64,000 bases of DNA. Source: Brachypodium distachyon (taxonomy: Eukaryota > Streptophyta > Magnoliopsida > Poales > Poaceae). This document shows, one piece after another, positions 39,435-52,000 of the stretch. Each line of letters starts with the position of its first letter. The first letter of the stretch is position 1. The notes under the pieces are model-generated. The model was not told where the DNA came from. It was given only the letters and a program-made list of their open reading frames with translations, and made no database searches. The position numbers were made by a program, and so were the translations under genes. The stretch is taken from the NCBI RefSeq assembly GCF_000005505.3, contig NC_016131.3:8515501-8579500 (forward strand), given 5' to 3'.

Positions 39435-40058
39435 GATTCTTCTATCTTCAGATTTCAAAGCGCTCCTCATCATTCCGTTTTGGCCGTCTCCATCCCAACC
39501 GTTGATTTCAATTCGGACGTGAGGTGTGCCATAGGCTCCTAGGTAAGTGCTCTGCTCACGCGTCACGCACCACACGGGGGTCCCGCTCCCAGCCAGCGGT
39601 CGGACGGAATCGACCCCACATCAAAGCTGAGGCTTGGGCTTTGGGATCCAACGGCTCCAGATCCATAGTCCCAGTCCACCATCCCCAACGCGTTCAAATG
39701 TCACATACTACTCACCACTCACCAGGCCCACTAGCAGTCCAACGAATCTCCCCACGGCAAGTCTGACCCCACAACCCCAGCTGCAGAAACCCAGGTCGCT
39801 TCATCCCGACCCACACCGGCGCTCGAACACCTGGTCCAGCCAGCCCGCGCTCCACACCACCTTCTAGCAAAGCTTTCATATAACCTTCGCTTTTAAAACC
39901 CGGGGCAACCATTTGTTGGATTTCTCATCTCTGCTCACTTCGATAGATCCCAACCTCCACCTCCACAGCGTCCTTGCCGTCCTCCCCCTCGCCGCCGGCC
40001 GCCCGCGGAAGCGTTACACCGAGCTGCGGGCGAACAGGCACGTGCGGCCTCGCCCGAG
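39435..40058 (+). promoter_or_regulatory. Promoter and 5' UTR region of DRP1
   Basis: This region lies between the Tourist-like element and the DRP1 start codon. It is rich in CCCA and CCAC words. TATA-like stretches occur at 39876-39883 (catataac) and 39892-39899 (ttttaaaa), 160-180 nt before the ATG. Neither is decisive. Confidence 0.35.
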
Positions 40059-43000
40059 ATGGCGACCATGGGGAGCCTGATCGGGCTGGTGAACCGGATC
40101 CAGCAGGCCTGCACCGTCCTCGGCGACCACGGCGGCGGCGGTGGCGCCGGGGGCTCCCTCTGGGAGGCGCTCCCGTCCGTTGCCGTCGTCGGAGGCCAGG
40201 TACGCAACCGCCACTTGCTTACCCACCTTCCAGATCCGCCTCTCCCCGCGCCCAGATCTGGCCGCCGAACCGCTCACCCATTGTTTGCGTGTCCTGATGC
40301 CTCCAGAGTTCTGGGAAGTCGTCGGTGCTCGAGAGCATTGTCGGGAGGGACTTCCTGCCTCGTGGATCTGGTAACACCCGTCACTAGATCGCGATTTTTA
40401 AAAATACTTAGATCGACTTCGGGTCGTGAGTCATTAATTCGCGTTCTGGTGGGTTTTATTAGGAATTGTGACAAGGAGGCCTCTGGTGCTGCAGCTGCAC
40501 AAAACCGATGGCGGGCAGGAGTACGCCGAGTTCCTCCATGCCCCGCGGAGGAGGTTCTCTGACTTTGGTAAGTGACCGATCCTCCATTTTTGCTTGCAGC
40601 CCAGCAAGTTGTTTCCTTACTTTAAGCCCCAGTGATTAGAATCAGCGTTGTGAAAACTTAAAAGGTGCCTTCCATTGCATAACCACTGCTGCCCTACTCA
40701 AATATGTATTCACTATTATTGTACCAAAAATATCAAACCACTATATCTATAAAAAGGTAAAATACCATAATGCGTGGGTTAAGAGTTGCCAAGCTTAATG
40801 AAAATGACACGCTTCCAGGCGTGTTCGAGAAAAAAAGAGTTGCCAAGCTGCACTATAGCTCAACAACCAAAGAAACTAGTTCGTATACTACTGTACAACA
40901 CATGTAAGAACTATGCATAATTTATAAAAAAATTGAAGGTCCATGCAAACAATAGGTACTCCCAAATCCCCATAATGCATTGTTTTTAGTTTTACACTTT
41001 TACTCATGCAGAAAACTTAGTTAGTTGTGGTTTATTTAGCATGATAATCTTGATGATTTTTTTGTTCATTTATTTTATTAGTAAGACATCTAAGGATATA
41101 TGATGATTACCCATATGATTGTTGATCTCCTTTTTTTGTTCGTGTATATTTTGTGATGTGAATTTAAACTTTTCTTAAACCTTACTGCAGCTGCTGTTAG
41201 GAAAGAGATTGCTGATGAAACTGATCGCATGACTGGAAAAACAAAAGCTATATCAAATGTCCCTATCCATTTGAGTATATATTCTCCACATGGTAAGTCT
41301 TGATATTGTTTGGACTTTCTGAGGTGTATCTTTGTAGTTATTTCAAAATTTTAACACAAATTTTATGTTGAACTGTGTTTATGCTGCTGCACTATACTGC
41401 TGAATCCCCATAAAGATTTCTATGTGCTGACTAGATATATGATCCCAATTACTTGAATGCGCTAGTTTAATTTGCCAAACTTCTACTTGCAGTTGTTAAC
41501 TTGACACTTATCGATCTTCCTGGACTGACGAAGGTTGCTGTAGGTAATGTCTCAATTCTTGCCTTAACTGACTCTGTTTGGTTAGCATACTCTTCTTTAT
41601 CTATTTTATTATTCTCTAACTGTTGCAACTATGGCTTTTTTACTACAGAGGGGCAGCCAGAATCTATTGTCCAAGATATTGAAAACATGGTTCGGTCTTA
41701 TGTTGACAAGGTAAAACAGTCATTGCTGTGCCTTGCTACACTGATTATATCCCATCTTTATTTGATCTACATTTCCCTATTATGATACGCCACTTCTCAG
41801 TATCACTCATGTTTTAGCCTTAATATGTTCTTCTTGTTATATAACCATGTTTATATTGCAAGTTCTGTTTTATATGGAACACTAGATGGTTGATCATTAT
41901 GTTGATTAAAATCTTTCCTGGCCTCTCATTTTTGTCTGCAAACTACAGCCAAACTCAATCATATTGGCCATCTCTCCAGCAAACCAAGATATAGCAACAT
42001 CAGATGCTATCAAACTTGCTAAGGAGGTTGATCCTTCAGGTGCAGTTCAAATTTTGTCTGCTGTGGCATTTCAAATCTCGCTTGCATAAATCAAGAATTG
42101 TGAATATACCATTTTCATTTTTCACACCACAGTGACCTGTTCGGTTTAATTTCTTTCTGTTGACACATTTTTCATATTTTAAGGTGACAGGACCTTTGGA
42201 GTAGTAACAAAACTGGATTTGATGGACAAGGGTACCAACGCTATTGATGTATGTGATTTTGCAATTGTTATGAACTTACCCTCTATGGTTAATTGGGTAT
42301 AGCACTTCAAAATTCCTATCTTAATGGATCATAGGTACTTGAAGGGAGGTCATATCGCCTGCAGCACCCCTGGGTGGGCATTGTCAACCGTTCCCAAGCT
42401 GATATCAACAAAAATGTTGACATGCTCGCAGCACGGCGCAAAGAGCAAGAGTACTTTCAAAGTAGCCCTGATTATGGTCACTTGGCACATAAAATGGGTG
42501 CAGAGTATCTTGCTAAGCTTCTTTCACAGGTGAGGGCATTTTGCTACTTTGGTTTACTTCGGCGTTATATAGATCGCATAAATTGATTGCTGATGCACTT
42601 CCATTTTATTTATCCAGCATTTAGAGGCTGTGATCAAAGCCAAAATTCCAAGTATTATTGCAATGATTAACAAAACCGTTGATGAAATTGAAGCCGAGCT
42701 GGATCGACTTGGTAGGCCAATTGGCGGTGATGCCGGGGTAAGAATAACTGTACTTCATTGATTTGTTTTTGGTAATGTGTCATGTTGCTGTAGGTGGTCA
42801 TGTTTTAGGTGTATGGTTTCCACTGAGAAAAACTAAAAAGTGATTTCTGCCACAGATTGGGATATTACTTTGCAGTAATGAGTAATGGCACCATTATGCA
42901 TTATTATTTCCAAACAATGTTGATATGACATTTTGTATCTCATACATTTAATACAGGCACAACTTTACACCATATTGGACATGTGTCGTGCATTTGACCG

Positions 43001-45666
43001 TGTTTTCAAGGAGCACTTAGATGGCGGGTAAGATGTTCGACTAGACCTTTTATTGCTGTGATTTCCTAGATGTATGGTGAAAGGGGCAAGCCTGATAATG
43101 CACCATGCTTTTATTTTACATTTGAAAGAACGCCTTTGATAATTTACATCTCATTATTCCATTCTTACCAGTCGGCCAGGTGGAGATCGCATTTATGGTG
43201 TCTTTGACCACCAATTACCGGCAGCACTGAAAAAGCTTCCCTTTGATAAACATCTTTCATTGCAAAATGTTCGAAAAGTCATTTCAGAAGCTGATGGTTA
43301 TCAACCCCACTTGATCGCCCCGGAACAAGGTTACAGAAGGCTCATAGATAGCTCACTCAGCTACTTTAGGGGTCCGGCTGAAGCTTCAGTTGATGCGGTA
43401 TAACTTTTCAGCCATGGCTCCTCTTAAGGCTCTTTTAGCTTGATGTTGAAGCAGTGGACTCCATTTTCAGTAGCTGATCTAAACATATGAACTTAACCAA
43501 TCATCTCATTTCCAATCTAGATTCTAGTTTTTCTCAGTACACTATAAAGTTAACTGGGAATGTTGCTAAACCACAGGAAACTTCTGGCGTAGTGTAATAG
43601 AGACATCTGAAGTACACATTAACTGATGGCATTCCATCTGATTATCTCAGTTAAACTAAAAGGTCATATCTGGATGTGGTGTGTCAAGTTACATAGCAGG
43701 ACACCGTTATCTTGTGAAAGTCCTGAAAATAGGAGTTCTCTAGTAAGTTTGTTGCATATTCGAATGTGGAGAGGAGACTAGAGCTAGAGTGGCATGGTTC
43801 ACATTTTGAAATTTTGCAAAGGAATATACCTGATAGCAATGCTTGTCTGGGAGCATTTTAGTGACATTTGAATCCGCATCTTGCAGATATGATTTTGTTA
43901 GCTACCTGGGATTGCTTATGTTCTCGTAATTTGCAGGTCCATTCGGTCTTGAAGGAGCTAGTTCGGAGATCTATTGCAGCAACAGAGGTCAGTTTTTACT
44001 TGTGATTTTTTGGTGAAACGTTGGTTATAGATTACCGGTCACCAAATGTCACTCCTTCCCTGTGCTCTTTCTCATTTGTTAAATATCATGGGCTCATGGC
44101 TACCTTGATTGTGCCAGGAATTGAAGCGTTTCCCAACGCTTCAATCAGATATAGCTGCGGCAGCAAATGAAAGCTTGGAAAGATTCCGCGAGGATGGGCG
44201 GAAAACAGTTATTCGTCTAGTTGACATGGAAGCCAGTTACTTAACAGTAGAATTCTTCCGGAAACTTCCCACTGAACCAGATAAAGGGGCTAATAATAAC
44301 ACTCCAGCCAATGACAGGTATCAGGATAACCATCTTAGAAGGATCGGTAAGTTAACTGTTCCATCCTTTTAAGGGGCTACAGAATAGGGCAACTATTTTA
44401 AGATCTACCCAACACAACAGGGCAATGAAGTCCTCAGATAACATACCAAGAGTTTGTAGGAATCAATTTCTAGCCATGAACCAGACAACCAGTTTGAATT
44501 CTTGTAAATTTTCCCAGTTCATGTAGGAAATGAAGCGTTTCATGTGAATTCTCTGCCCTCAAAATGGCGCACTATCCCACCATTTTGGATCTTGACCTCT
44601 ATAAGTTATTGAAATTAGTGTCAGTACCAAACAGTGCATTGGTGTAAGCTAGATCTTTTCCCAGCCTACCATGTCATGACATGCTTCAGCCATATAACCT
44701 TCTCCAAAGCATTAAAGTAGGGAGTTGAGTGGAAATGTTGCATCAATTACTCTTGATTCTCTCAATGGACACATATTTGAAACGGGCGGGGACAGTAATA
44801 GCGAAATAGAGTAGTAATCAACAATTTGGGTCTATTATTGTGTATTTCTGTTGTATAGCTTAGGCTTATGATAATAGCACATGATGAACGACAAACTCAC
44901 TTGTGCATTTTGACTGTAGTGTAGGGTAGTTACTGGTTCTGATTAGTTTATGCTGGCATTATCAGTTACATGTTCGGGAATTTATAAGCTGTGGATGTTT
45001 GATGAACTATCCATGTTGATAGAGTTGATTACAAATTTGACAGAAGGACCAATGTTAATAACATCATTGATGTTTTTTTTTCAGGCTCAAATGTATCATC
45101 TTACATTAACATGGTTTGTGAAACACTAAGGAACACCATTCCAAAAGCCGTTGTACATTGTCAAGTGAGAGAGGCAAAGAGAAACTTGCTTAACCGTTTC
45201 TATGCTCATGTGGGAAGCAAAGAGGTACATTAACTAATTCCTCACTGAATATACTATTTCACACATACTTACGGAAATGTATTGATCAATAGTGAACCAC
45301 AGTTAAGGAACTGGGCTTGAAATTTATGCTTATATTGTTCATCACATCAGTCAATCATTCTTATTCGACCTACCACTTTAATTTACGTGTGCACTGAATT
45401 AGTGGGTAAATGAAGAATCTCATCAAACAAATTTGTTGCTTTTAACCTTGCCTTGATTTTCACAAATTATAGTAGTAGCCTGGGCAGCATACTAAAGCAT
45501 CTCTCTTTTTTTTCCATTTGTTTTTCCTTCCATAACACAGAAGAAACAGCTGAGCGCGATGTTGGACGAGGATCCTGCATTGATGGAGAAGAGGGATTCC
45601 CTCGTCAAGAAGCTAGAGCTGTACAAATCTGCGAGGAATGAAATCGACTCAGTTTCATGGAAATGA
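40059..45666 (+). CDS. DRP1: Dynamin-related protein, DRP1 (phragmoplastin) type
   Basis: This large GTPase acts in membrane tubulation and fission at the cell plate and in endocytosis. Exons: 40059-40199, 40307-40370, 40463-40567, 41191-41292, 41493-41543, 41649-41710, 41949-42039, 42184-42248, 42335-42529, 42618-42737, 42957-43027, 43172-43397, 43937-43987, 44118-44346, 45085-45224 and 45541-45666. They sum to 1839 nt, giving 612 residues, the usual DRP1 length. GTPase motifs are G1 GGQSSGKSS (45-53), G2 Thr72 in IVTRRP, G3 DLPG (145-148) and G4 TKLD (214-217). The dynamin middle region follows, then a GTPase effector domain ([19 protein letters not shown] to the end SVSWK). There is no PH or proline-rich domain, so it is not a DRP2. 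I began at the first ATG; a second in-frame ATG lies three codons on. Which DRP1 letter it is cannot be said. Confidence 0.96.
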
Positions 45667-45903
45667 TCGGCTAGAATGCCACAACTGGAACTGATTAAAC
45701 GTTTGCAGCAGAAATGCTTCAGTCGTTTTGCATATGCAGGCTGCTTCCTATACATGGGTTTTGTGCTGAGTGTTTTCTAGCTTGTGGGACACGTCCGCGG
45801 TTGCTTCATTGGCCATCCTTTGGCCTTCTGTATTATTCACATTGATATTAATCCAGATATATATTCTTTGTTCAGTTGCTGTTTTAACATGAGCCAATTC
45901 CAA

Positions 45904-47500
45904 AGTAAATTTCACGGAACCACACTTCTTGTGGCAAGCTTCTCAAGAAACCTCAGTTTTTGTTAATTCTGTCGCAAAACCACAGTTCTTTGGGCAGATT
46001 GTCTCACTTTACCCAAAATACCCAAAACTGGTGTTTAGGCTGTTTTGACAGTATTTCTTACATGTGGGGCCCGTTGTCAGTTGCCATATTTTTTCATTAA
46101 ACCCCTTGCATTCTTCTTCTTTTTCTCGTCCCCTCATCTTCTGCTACCACGCCGGTACCCACCTTCTTCTACAGTTGTTCGAGCCGATGACGAGTTAAAA
46201 AGCGGAAGCACCTACCCGAGCGAACATTAATGTCTCTCGTTCGCACGGCGCCGGCACAAAGCTCCGGTCTCGGGTCATGCGCTTCGGGAGGAGGATTGCG
46301 TTGTGGCTGATCGCCTCCCCACCCACCGTCTACCTCTCCACCCCTCTCCTCTCCCTGCCACCGATTGGTCAGAAGCCATGGCCCTCCTCATCCTGCAGTA
46401 GCAGAGCACGCCCCGGCTTCCGCTGCTCCGCGGAGGGCGCCAGCCGCGGGCGCGTGCTCTCCATCGATGGCGGCGCGGCGGGCGGGCCGCAGAATCTGAA
46501 TCTTGAAGGGGTCAAATTTTTGTTCGTTGTCTGTCCGCCTCTGCTCCGGCGGTGGCGAATTGAGGTGTCAGGGGAGGATGCGGGAGTAGGCGAGCACCAC
46601 GACGAGCAGGACTGGCGCCGCCGCCGTGGACGGCCTACTTGTCGCCCCCATTGGTCTCTCTCCTCTACGCTGAGCGCTGTGCTCCTCTCCGGCTCGTAGT
46701 TGCCGCGCAAATTGGCCTCCGGAGCCGCCGCCGCAGCCGCGCGTGTGAGCTGGAGCACACGAATTGAGGCCGCCGGTTTTTCTTCTTCTTCCTTGAGAAG
46801 CCCGGAGCTAGGCTGTGCCGAGTAGGAGAGGAGACGAACCCGGCGAGGGAGGCCAGCGCCGCGGAGACGCTCAGGGGCCTGGGCATTGACAGTCGCGCCC
46901 GTCGCGGTGTCTTCGCCTTCCCTCGTCCGTACGCGCTCTGGCTGGGTGGGTTCCTGATTGAAATTCCTCGTCTTTGGTTATTTGTTGAGCCCCAGGCTGG
47001 TACGTGGCGTGGAGGACGGTGCTGGTGCACGTCCCGCTCGTGCAGGAGATCGTCGGGTTGTGCCGGAAGAAGCCCGTCAAGCCAAGCCCCCCAACCGCGG
47101 CCGCATCGCCAGGTTCTACGAGTCGCAAGCCCAGAGGTGAAGCTCTAGCCCCCAAGCTATCGAGTTCAATTCGCTTCCGCTCAATTCTACCCAAGATTGA
47201 GTATGTCAGTATTGGCAAGGCTGAAATAGTTGCGATGCACAGTTTAGATTAGCCAAGATGGCTGCCGGCGTCACGGAAGATGACGAGGGGATGAGGAAAA
47301 AAGAAAAATACAAGGAGTTTAATGAAAAAGACGTGACAGCAGACCCTACCTATAAGAAATACTATCAAAACGGCCTAAACATCAGTTTTGGGTAAAGTAA
47401 GACAATCTGCCGGAAGAACCGTGGTTTTGTGACAGAATTAACAAAAACTGGGGTTCCTTAAGAAGCATGCCCTAAGAATTGTGGTTCTTTGAAATTTACT
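45904..47500. mobile_element. MULE-like element (Pack-MULE candidate), perfect 10 bp target duplication
   Basis: The 1597 bp element begins AGTAAATTTCACGGAACC, and its right end in reverse complement begins AGTAAATTTCAAAGAACC. Terminal inverted repeats run about 160 bp (45904-46063 against 47340-47500) and share phrases such as AGTTTTTGTTAATTCTGTC. The flanking direct repeat is a perfect CCAATTCCAA (45894-45903 and 47501-47510). Long inverted ends with a 9-10 bp duplication define Mutator-like elements. The interior is GC-rich and coding-like but encodes no MURA transposase that I can see, as expected of an element that carries captured host DNA. Confidence 0.85.
46277..46699 (+). other. Open frame inside the MULE, origin unknown
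   Basis: This frame of 140 codons starts MRFGRRIALWLIASPP and is rich in Arg, Ser and Pro. The short phrase GRVLSIDGG is reminiscent of the patatin opening motif but lacks the following residues, so I do not assign it. Neighbouring frames on the same strand (46958-47252, containing VPLVQEIVGLCRKKPVKPSPP) may belong to the same captured source. No splice model links them with confidence. Confidence 0.25.
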
Positions 47501-47664
47501 CCAATTCCAATGTGCTAAAAAAAAATTATTCCAATGTGCCTGTTTGTTCATTTGAGAGTTTATACGGTCGTTTCATTCCTCGATCAACAAGTGAACTCGT
47601 CCCACGACAAAACTTGAGACAGAGCAGTCTACAAATTCTACAAGCTTTTGCCCGAGTTGTTGTG

Positions 47665-48254
47665 CTACTGGAGGCGGCTCTTGAAGTCGTCCCACGACAA
47701 ATCCTTCTCCAGGTACTCGATGTTGGTTGGGTCAAATGGCCCCTTCACCACGTCAACCGACTGTATCACCGCCCTCTCCGGCAGGACGCTCATCGCCGGA
47801 TCCGGGGCCGTCCTCCCGCTCAAGCTCGACGAGAAGCCCTGCGACACAATCCATAAGCAACCGGCGCCACAGTGAAGACGAAAATGTATCAGTGGCTGCG
47901 TGCTGTATGTTGGTCGATGCATGATACCTTGAAGACGAGCACGACCTCAAGCTCGCCGTCGACGCTGGCCTTCACCAGGAGGGCTTGGTCGCGAGCCCCC
48001 TCGCTGTACGCTTCCAGCCGCGCCATCTCCTCGTTGTGCCCGTACTCCTCTTCATCGTCCCCGTCTTCTTCCTCGTGTCTCACCCGCCTCCTGGCGCCGC
48101 ACGTCCACGTCCAGGGGGCGCCGGTGGTAAGGCTGCACGGCTGCTGCCGGAACGGGGAGAGATGAGGGAGCGCGGGGCTGCGATGGTTCTGGCGCCGAGA
48201 GAGGCACGGCGAGATGGTGGCTGCAGCGGCAGCCGCGGCGTAGCTTGACGCCAT
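47665..48254 (-). CDS. Small plastid-type protein of unknown function, two exons
   Basis: Exons 48254-47928 and 47838-47665 give 166 residues with clean GT-AG borders. The N-terminus (MASSYAAAAAAATISPCLSR) is Ala/Ser/Arg-rich and looks like a chloroplast transit peptide. A very acidic stretch follows (HEEEDGDDEEEYGHNEEMAR). The rest reads like a compact conserved domain: VKASVDGELEVVLVFKGFSS, SGRTAPDPAMSVLPERAV, and ending YLEKDLSWDDFKSRL. I believe proteins of this type occur across land plants without a known function, but I cannot name the family. The gene is co-oriented with NDUFS1, 800 bp downstream of the latter's stop codon. The MULE insertion ends about 155 bp beyond its own stop codon. 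Confidence 0.82.
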
Positions 48255-49054
48255 GCGAACGAACGCTGCTGGGCGCGGCCCGTTGAGTCTCTGTTGGCGG
48301 ATAAGGCGACGGTATGAGCGGTTGGTCGTTTCGTGCGCGCTGCAACTATGACACGCTGCTGGACTGGACTCAACCCAAGAGTGCAAGGATTTCAGGAGTT
48401 TCGTCAAGAATGAACGGGTCGCCTCTGCTGATTCTCTATAGTTAAAGATCGAAGTCACACCTTCCCTTTGCCCTCCCTCTCTTGCCTAGACTTTCAGTAC
48501 ACATCTCTAGGTCAAGAGTCAAGACTCGAGAGATAGCTGTAGCAAATCATGAGAATTGTCATACGTATAAAGACTGAGCATTGTTGTGGCAAATCATGAA
48601 ACACCAACGGAAGATAGATGATTGCAAAATGTGAAAAATGAACATGGGAAAATATGCGAATAATCCAACAAACAAAACATGTCCAGATGTATGTGCCATT
48701 CAACACGCCAGTGAATGATGAAATGGGGTGGTATATCTTAATTTGCACATACAGCTACTTTGTCTACTTCCAGGAAACGGGAAATGAGAAACAGGAATAC
48801 AACAAAAATTATTGCTTGTGGCTGTTGTATATGATTCAAAAGGACAACAAGCTTATTAAGGATGCTCTGCTTCTCATACACAATACAGAAATGCACTGCT
48901 TTAAGTTTTGCTGCTCTTCAGATCTAGAGGCAGTCCAAATTATACTCCAACCTCCCAACCAAGCAAGCAACAACTGGTGAAATTCGGAGCAAAAAAAAAC
49001 AAAAGTAGCTAAAATCTTGTATGCCGATGATTAACTTCAAGGAACGTGTAGATC
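48255..49054. other. Spacer between NDUFS1 3' end and the small plastid-type gene
   Basis: It holds the promoter of the minus-strand gene at 48254 on its left and the 3' UTR of NDUFS1 on its right. I see no further gene, TATA box or repeat with confidence. Confidence 0.5.
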
Positions 49055-52000
49055 TTAGTTCTTCAACAAGGTTGCACTGCACTGAGCCATTATCTTTGAA
49101 GCCCGTGTAATTGCATCGGTCATATAGAAGTTCTCCACAACAGTTTTAAATGGAACCGAGCTCACTTGCTGCTTTACCGGAGGCTTCACCTCAGCAGAAA
49201 TAACGCACGGCTCCCTCTCATCTACATGTACAAGATTTGGGGCCACCGTACTAATCCGGTTCCTCACAGCTGCAACACTATCGTAAGGCAGTGGAGCCCC
49301 AGCAACCTCAGAAAGAGCACGGATGATCTTCCAGTCATCCCTAGCATCACCAACTGTAGGAACAGCTGGGATGGTCCACTGGGTGCATCCCTCGGTGTTC
49401 TCATAGGTGCCTTCTTTCTCACTAAATGCTGAAGATGGCAGAATAACATTAGCTCTATAGACAGCCTTATCACCATGGTGCCCCTGGTAAACAACAAATG
49501 CATCCTCTGGGAGGTTGTCCAAGTTTATATCATCAGCTCCCATCAGATAAAGAAACTTTGCAGACTTGACGCTCTCAGTAGGATTAGCAACAAGGCCCAG
49601 ATCAAGAGCTGCTGCCTGTGCAGCATGGAGCAATAGGACATTAAGGCCATTCCAGTCTGGTCTCGTCACATTGAACTTCTTGGCAAGAGTCTCAATCGTT
49701 GAGAACACAGCACCTTGGTCTTCCCGTTCAAATAACCCAGCTCCAGCAATGATGACTGGATTCTTTGCAGACTGCAGGATTGAACAGAAAGGATGCCGGC
49801 CCTCAGCAATCTCAACAAGGGTTTGTGGCCCTGTGCCAAGATGCTCATGGTCATAGTTAAAGTCAGCTGGAGGACCAATGTAGCCCACCTTTGCCTTTGT
49901 TGCTCTAACAGTCTTCTGGATCCTTGCATTGACCATGGCAGCTTCTACCCTAGGCTGTTCCACAGCACAGAAGAAGCAATAAATCAAATGTAACTGTATT
50001 CAGAATAAAGTGTATTCTGCAGAACGTAACTGAAAAAAAGGCCTATAAATTAGTATAGTTAATGGTAGATCAGTGTCTTAACATGCCTGAACTAAACAGA
50101 ACTGGAGTTATTTAGAAACATCAGGCACGTTATAATTGATACTATATACTAGCATATACTCATAGCTACTGAAAAAACTATGCCAATAACCTATAATTAG
50201 GCACCAGTTTGTGCTGCAGGAACATTCTGTTACAGAAACTTTTACAAATTCTAGCAAGAGTTTGAGCGAATCAAGAAGCTGCAGTTATACACCACACAAA
50301 TGCCAAACGAAAGCTAAGACACAGCAGAGCACATATTCTTAGGTGTGGAAAACAATCAAGAAGCTGGACAGTACATAATAGGCACAAGATAACCAGAAAA
50401 CTACCTGTGTACCAACCAAAAGGAAGACATCAGCTTTCTCAAGCCCAGCAATGCTAGTATTCATTAGGTAGTTTGAGCGAATGTCTGCTGGCGGATTGGG
50501 ACCATTTCCCTCGCAGAGCACCTTTTCTGAACCCATTTTGTTAACAAAATCTTTCAGTGCCATCATGGATTCTGCATCCGAAAGCTTGCCGGCAACTCCA
50601 GTAATTTCTTCTGGTTTAACTTGATGCAAAACCTCAGCAACCACCGCAATAGCATCACGCCAAGTCACTGCCTTAAACCTGCCATCAGGACCACGAATCA
50701 TAGGGTCATTTAGTCTTTGCCTCTTCAGACCATCATAACAAAACCGTGTTTTGTCAGATATCCATTCTTCATTGATATCCTGCAAGGATCCGAAAAAGTG
50801 CTTACTAGCTCAAATATTCATTTTCATGGCAGACATAAAATAGTAGGGTAAGGAAGCAAGGTGAAATCCACAAGCTGCTGGAGCATTGGACACTTCAAAT
50901 TTTCTCACATTACAAGTTCATGAACTTATTTTACATTTCACTGGAAGATCATTTGTGCTAAGCAAACAAGGTCGGAGTAAGATGCATTATAAGAAATAAA
51001 TCAAAATGCATTTCAGTTCCAATATGGTTCACAAACCATTAAAATATAACATGCTACTGTATGTAGGCAGCAGTGACAGTATTATAAATACATTTAATCA
51101 TCACATAGCAGTTAAATGCAGAAGGATCAGTTAAGCCTAATGATTGAAGCACACACAATAATGTGGATTTTCTTTTAAGAACATTGAATGATCTTTCGAA
51201 AAGGGTTATGGGCGTCCTTTTAAAGACATTGAATGACCTTTCGACAAGGATTCTGGATGTTCTGAGCTAAGCAAGTAGCTGACACATTTCCATAATCAAT
51301 GTACTGTGACCACTTATAGTGTTATAAAATGCATAGGCTAGGAGATGGCAGGGTGGCACCTAACACCTAGTTGCTGACTAGTCGGGCTAGCTATGCATGG
51401 GCAAGGTAGGAACGTGGCAACTAATTCCTACACACCGGTTATAAGTGCTAGGCAGACAACTTCTTAGGCATGCATAAGTATTGTGGAAGATCACAACACG
51501 GTTAAGACACCATTAAGTATGAATCAGTGAAGTCAAAATTGGAACAGAAGAGGGGAACAAGCAAACCTCATTGAGGCGTGGAACAATGCGCATAACTTCA
51601 GGACCTCTGCTGTCAACCCGTATGTTTGAGCCTACTGCATCAGTAACATCAATAGTCTCAGTGCCCTTCAGCTCCCAGTTCCTAGCTTTAAATGCAAATG
51701 GCTTGGATGTAAGAGCTCCAACTGGGCAGATATCAATAACATTTCCAGATAGTTCACTTGTCATAAGTTTCTCCACATATGTTCCAATTTCTTCACCGCT
51801 GCCACGACCTAACATACCCAGGTCTTGAACACCAGCAACCTCAGATGCAAACCTGACACACCTGTAAGACAAGAGGAAATTGAAAACTACATACTAGAAA
51901 AGGAAAAAACTAGTACTTGTGGAAGTAGCTAAAATCATCATTGGCTGAACAGTAACAACATAAACTGAGAACCAGTGAATTTCATACTGAAGCACGTGAA

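Noticed and set aside
46440..46480. Patatin-like phrase GRVLSIDGG in the MULE interior
   Set aside because: The residues that should follow in a patatin oxyanion loop are absent and no catalytic Ser motif is found. Probably coincidence.
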